From Acidithiobacillus montserratensis (GTDB lineage: Bacteria > Pseudomonadota > Gammaproteobacteria > Acidithiobacillales > Acidithiobacillaceae), in NCBI RefSeq assembly GCF_018853465.1, contig NZ_JABBOU010000080.1:1-23499 (forward strand): a stretch of 23,499 nt of DNA, written 5' to 3'. A model generated the notes under the pieces. That model had not been told where the DNA came from, ran no database searches, and was given only the letters and a program-made list of their open reading frames with translations. The stretch's first letter is position 1; each line of letters starts with the position of its first letter. Of this stretch, positions 23,182 through 23,499 are shown piece by piece. A program made the position numbers and the translations under genes.

Positions 23182-23454
23182 TTGAATGGTACGGCGGAGA
23201 ATACCGCGCAAGGCAGTTTTTCGGACGAAACCAATCAGGTGGATTTATCCGGTCGTTGGGGGTCTGTGCTTTCTGGTCCTTATCTGGCGGGTGAAATTGA
23301 TTACGGATGGTCTTCCGTGGAAGCCTATCGTGTTATTCAATTAGCCAGCGCAGAAGAAGCCGTTTTCCGTATGGCATTCAAGATGGCTCTTCGTCAGATT
23401 GAGTGGGTAGGGGGTAGAATGCTGTGGAGCGGTCGTGCCCTGAATTGGAGTTAG
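23182..23454 (+). CDS. Hypothetical or truncated protein, about 90 aa
   Basis: The frame is open from 23107 to 23454. From TTG 23182 the product is soluble: NGTAENTAQGSFSDETNQVD, then YLAGEIDYGWSSVEAYRVIQ and AEEAVFRMAFKMALRQIEWV. Upstream codons give an arginine/alanine-rich stretch that does not look like protein, and no Shine-Dalgarno supports TTG. It could therefore be the 3' part of a gene that lost its beginning at a junction near 23100-23180. Family not recognised. It stops three bases before the next ATG. Confidence 0.4.
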   Translation: MNGTAENTAQGSFSDETNQVDLSGRWGSVLSGPYLAGEIDYGWSSVEAYRVIQLASAEEAVFRMAFKMALRQIEWVGGRMLWSGRALNWS

Positions 23455-23457
23455 CTG

Positions 23458-23499
23458 ATGGTCCCTGAAGAGCTGTTTTCTCTCGCGTTAGGATTGGTT
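23458..23499 (+). CDS. Start of a gene cut by the right edge
   Basis: ATG 23458 with TTGGAG upstream begins MVPEELFSLALGLV and runs off the window. Fourteen residues are too few to assign. The 'LFSLALGL' opening resembles the N-terminus of ISL3-family transposases, but the close coupling to the preceding ORF would be unusual for an insertion sequence. Confidence 0.35.
   Translation, partial: MVPEELFSLALGLV

Overview
The window joins two kinds of DNA. Positions 1 to about 8960 are ordinary chromosome of a GC-rich proteobacterium. From the tRNA remnant at 8963 to the right edge it is the left part of an integrated lambda-like prophage or closely related element. The style of MutS, the DUF3683 FAD/Fe-S oxidoreductase and the overall codon use suggest a gamma-proteobacterium or Acidithiobacillia (an Acidithiobacillus-like host is my guess). 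No rRNA or other firm marker fixes the genus.

Chromosomal part: an apparent operon of a truncated FAD/Fe-S oxidoreductase, a DUF1275 membrane protein, an Smr-domain protein and a class II aldolase-like protein (1-4665) runs into a convergent DEDDh exonuclease gene (4638-5300, minus). Next come a Bax inhibitor-1/YccA family membrane protein (5534-6229) and mutS (6358-8910).

Element, integration end and left operon: the 3' half of a tRNA-Val(CAC) gene (8963-9011, minus) is the attachment scar. The complete tRNA should lie beyond the right edge. Three phased repeats at 9072-9101 look like integrase arm sites. A leftward operon (12478 to 9112) carries a 75-aa protein, an AntA/KilAC antirepressor, four small unknown proteins, an AlpA/Xis-like protein and a tyrosine integrase. 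Almost every junction is an ATGA stop/start overlap.

Immunity region (about 12500-14140): a LexA-like CI repressor (minus) faces a Cro/YdaS-like protein and a CII-like protein (plus). Four clear copies of the 17-bp operator TATAGC-N5-GCTATA, plus one weak copy, lie two on the left promoter and three between cI and cro, as in lambda OL/OR. The promoter geometry predicts that both cI and cro mRNAs are leaderless.

Replication module (14137-19490): two small ORFs, a replication initiator with an (SP)13 linker and iteron-like repeats, a DnaC-like loader, an unrecognised 371-aa protein with faint sigma-region-2-like features, a Dam-type adenine methylase, a HAD phosphatase and an SSB.

Accessory module (19581-23499): an intrinsic terminator sits directly in front of the Shine-Dalgarno sequence of a two-HKD phospholipase-D-family protein. 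This is followed by a SAM-binding-like protein, a superinfection-immunity-type membrane protein, a coiled-coil/Q-rich protein and a PD-(D/E)XK nuclease-like protein. A minus-strand membrane protein gene with its own promoter and two partly seen ORFs close the window. The terminator-gated PLD/SAM/immunity cassette is the best candidate for an undescribed exclusion or defence function, but that is inference.
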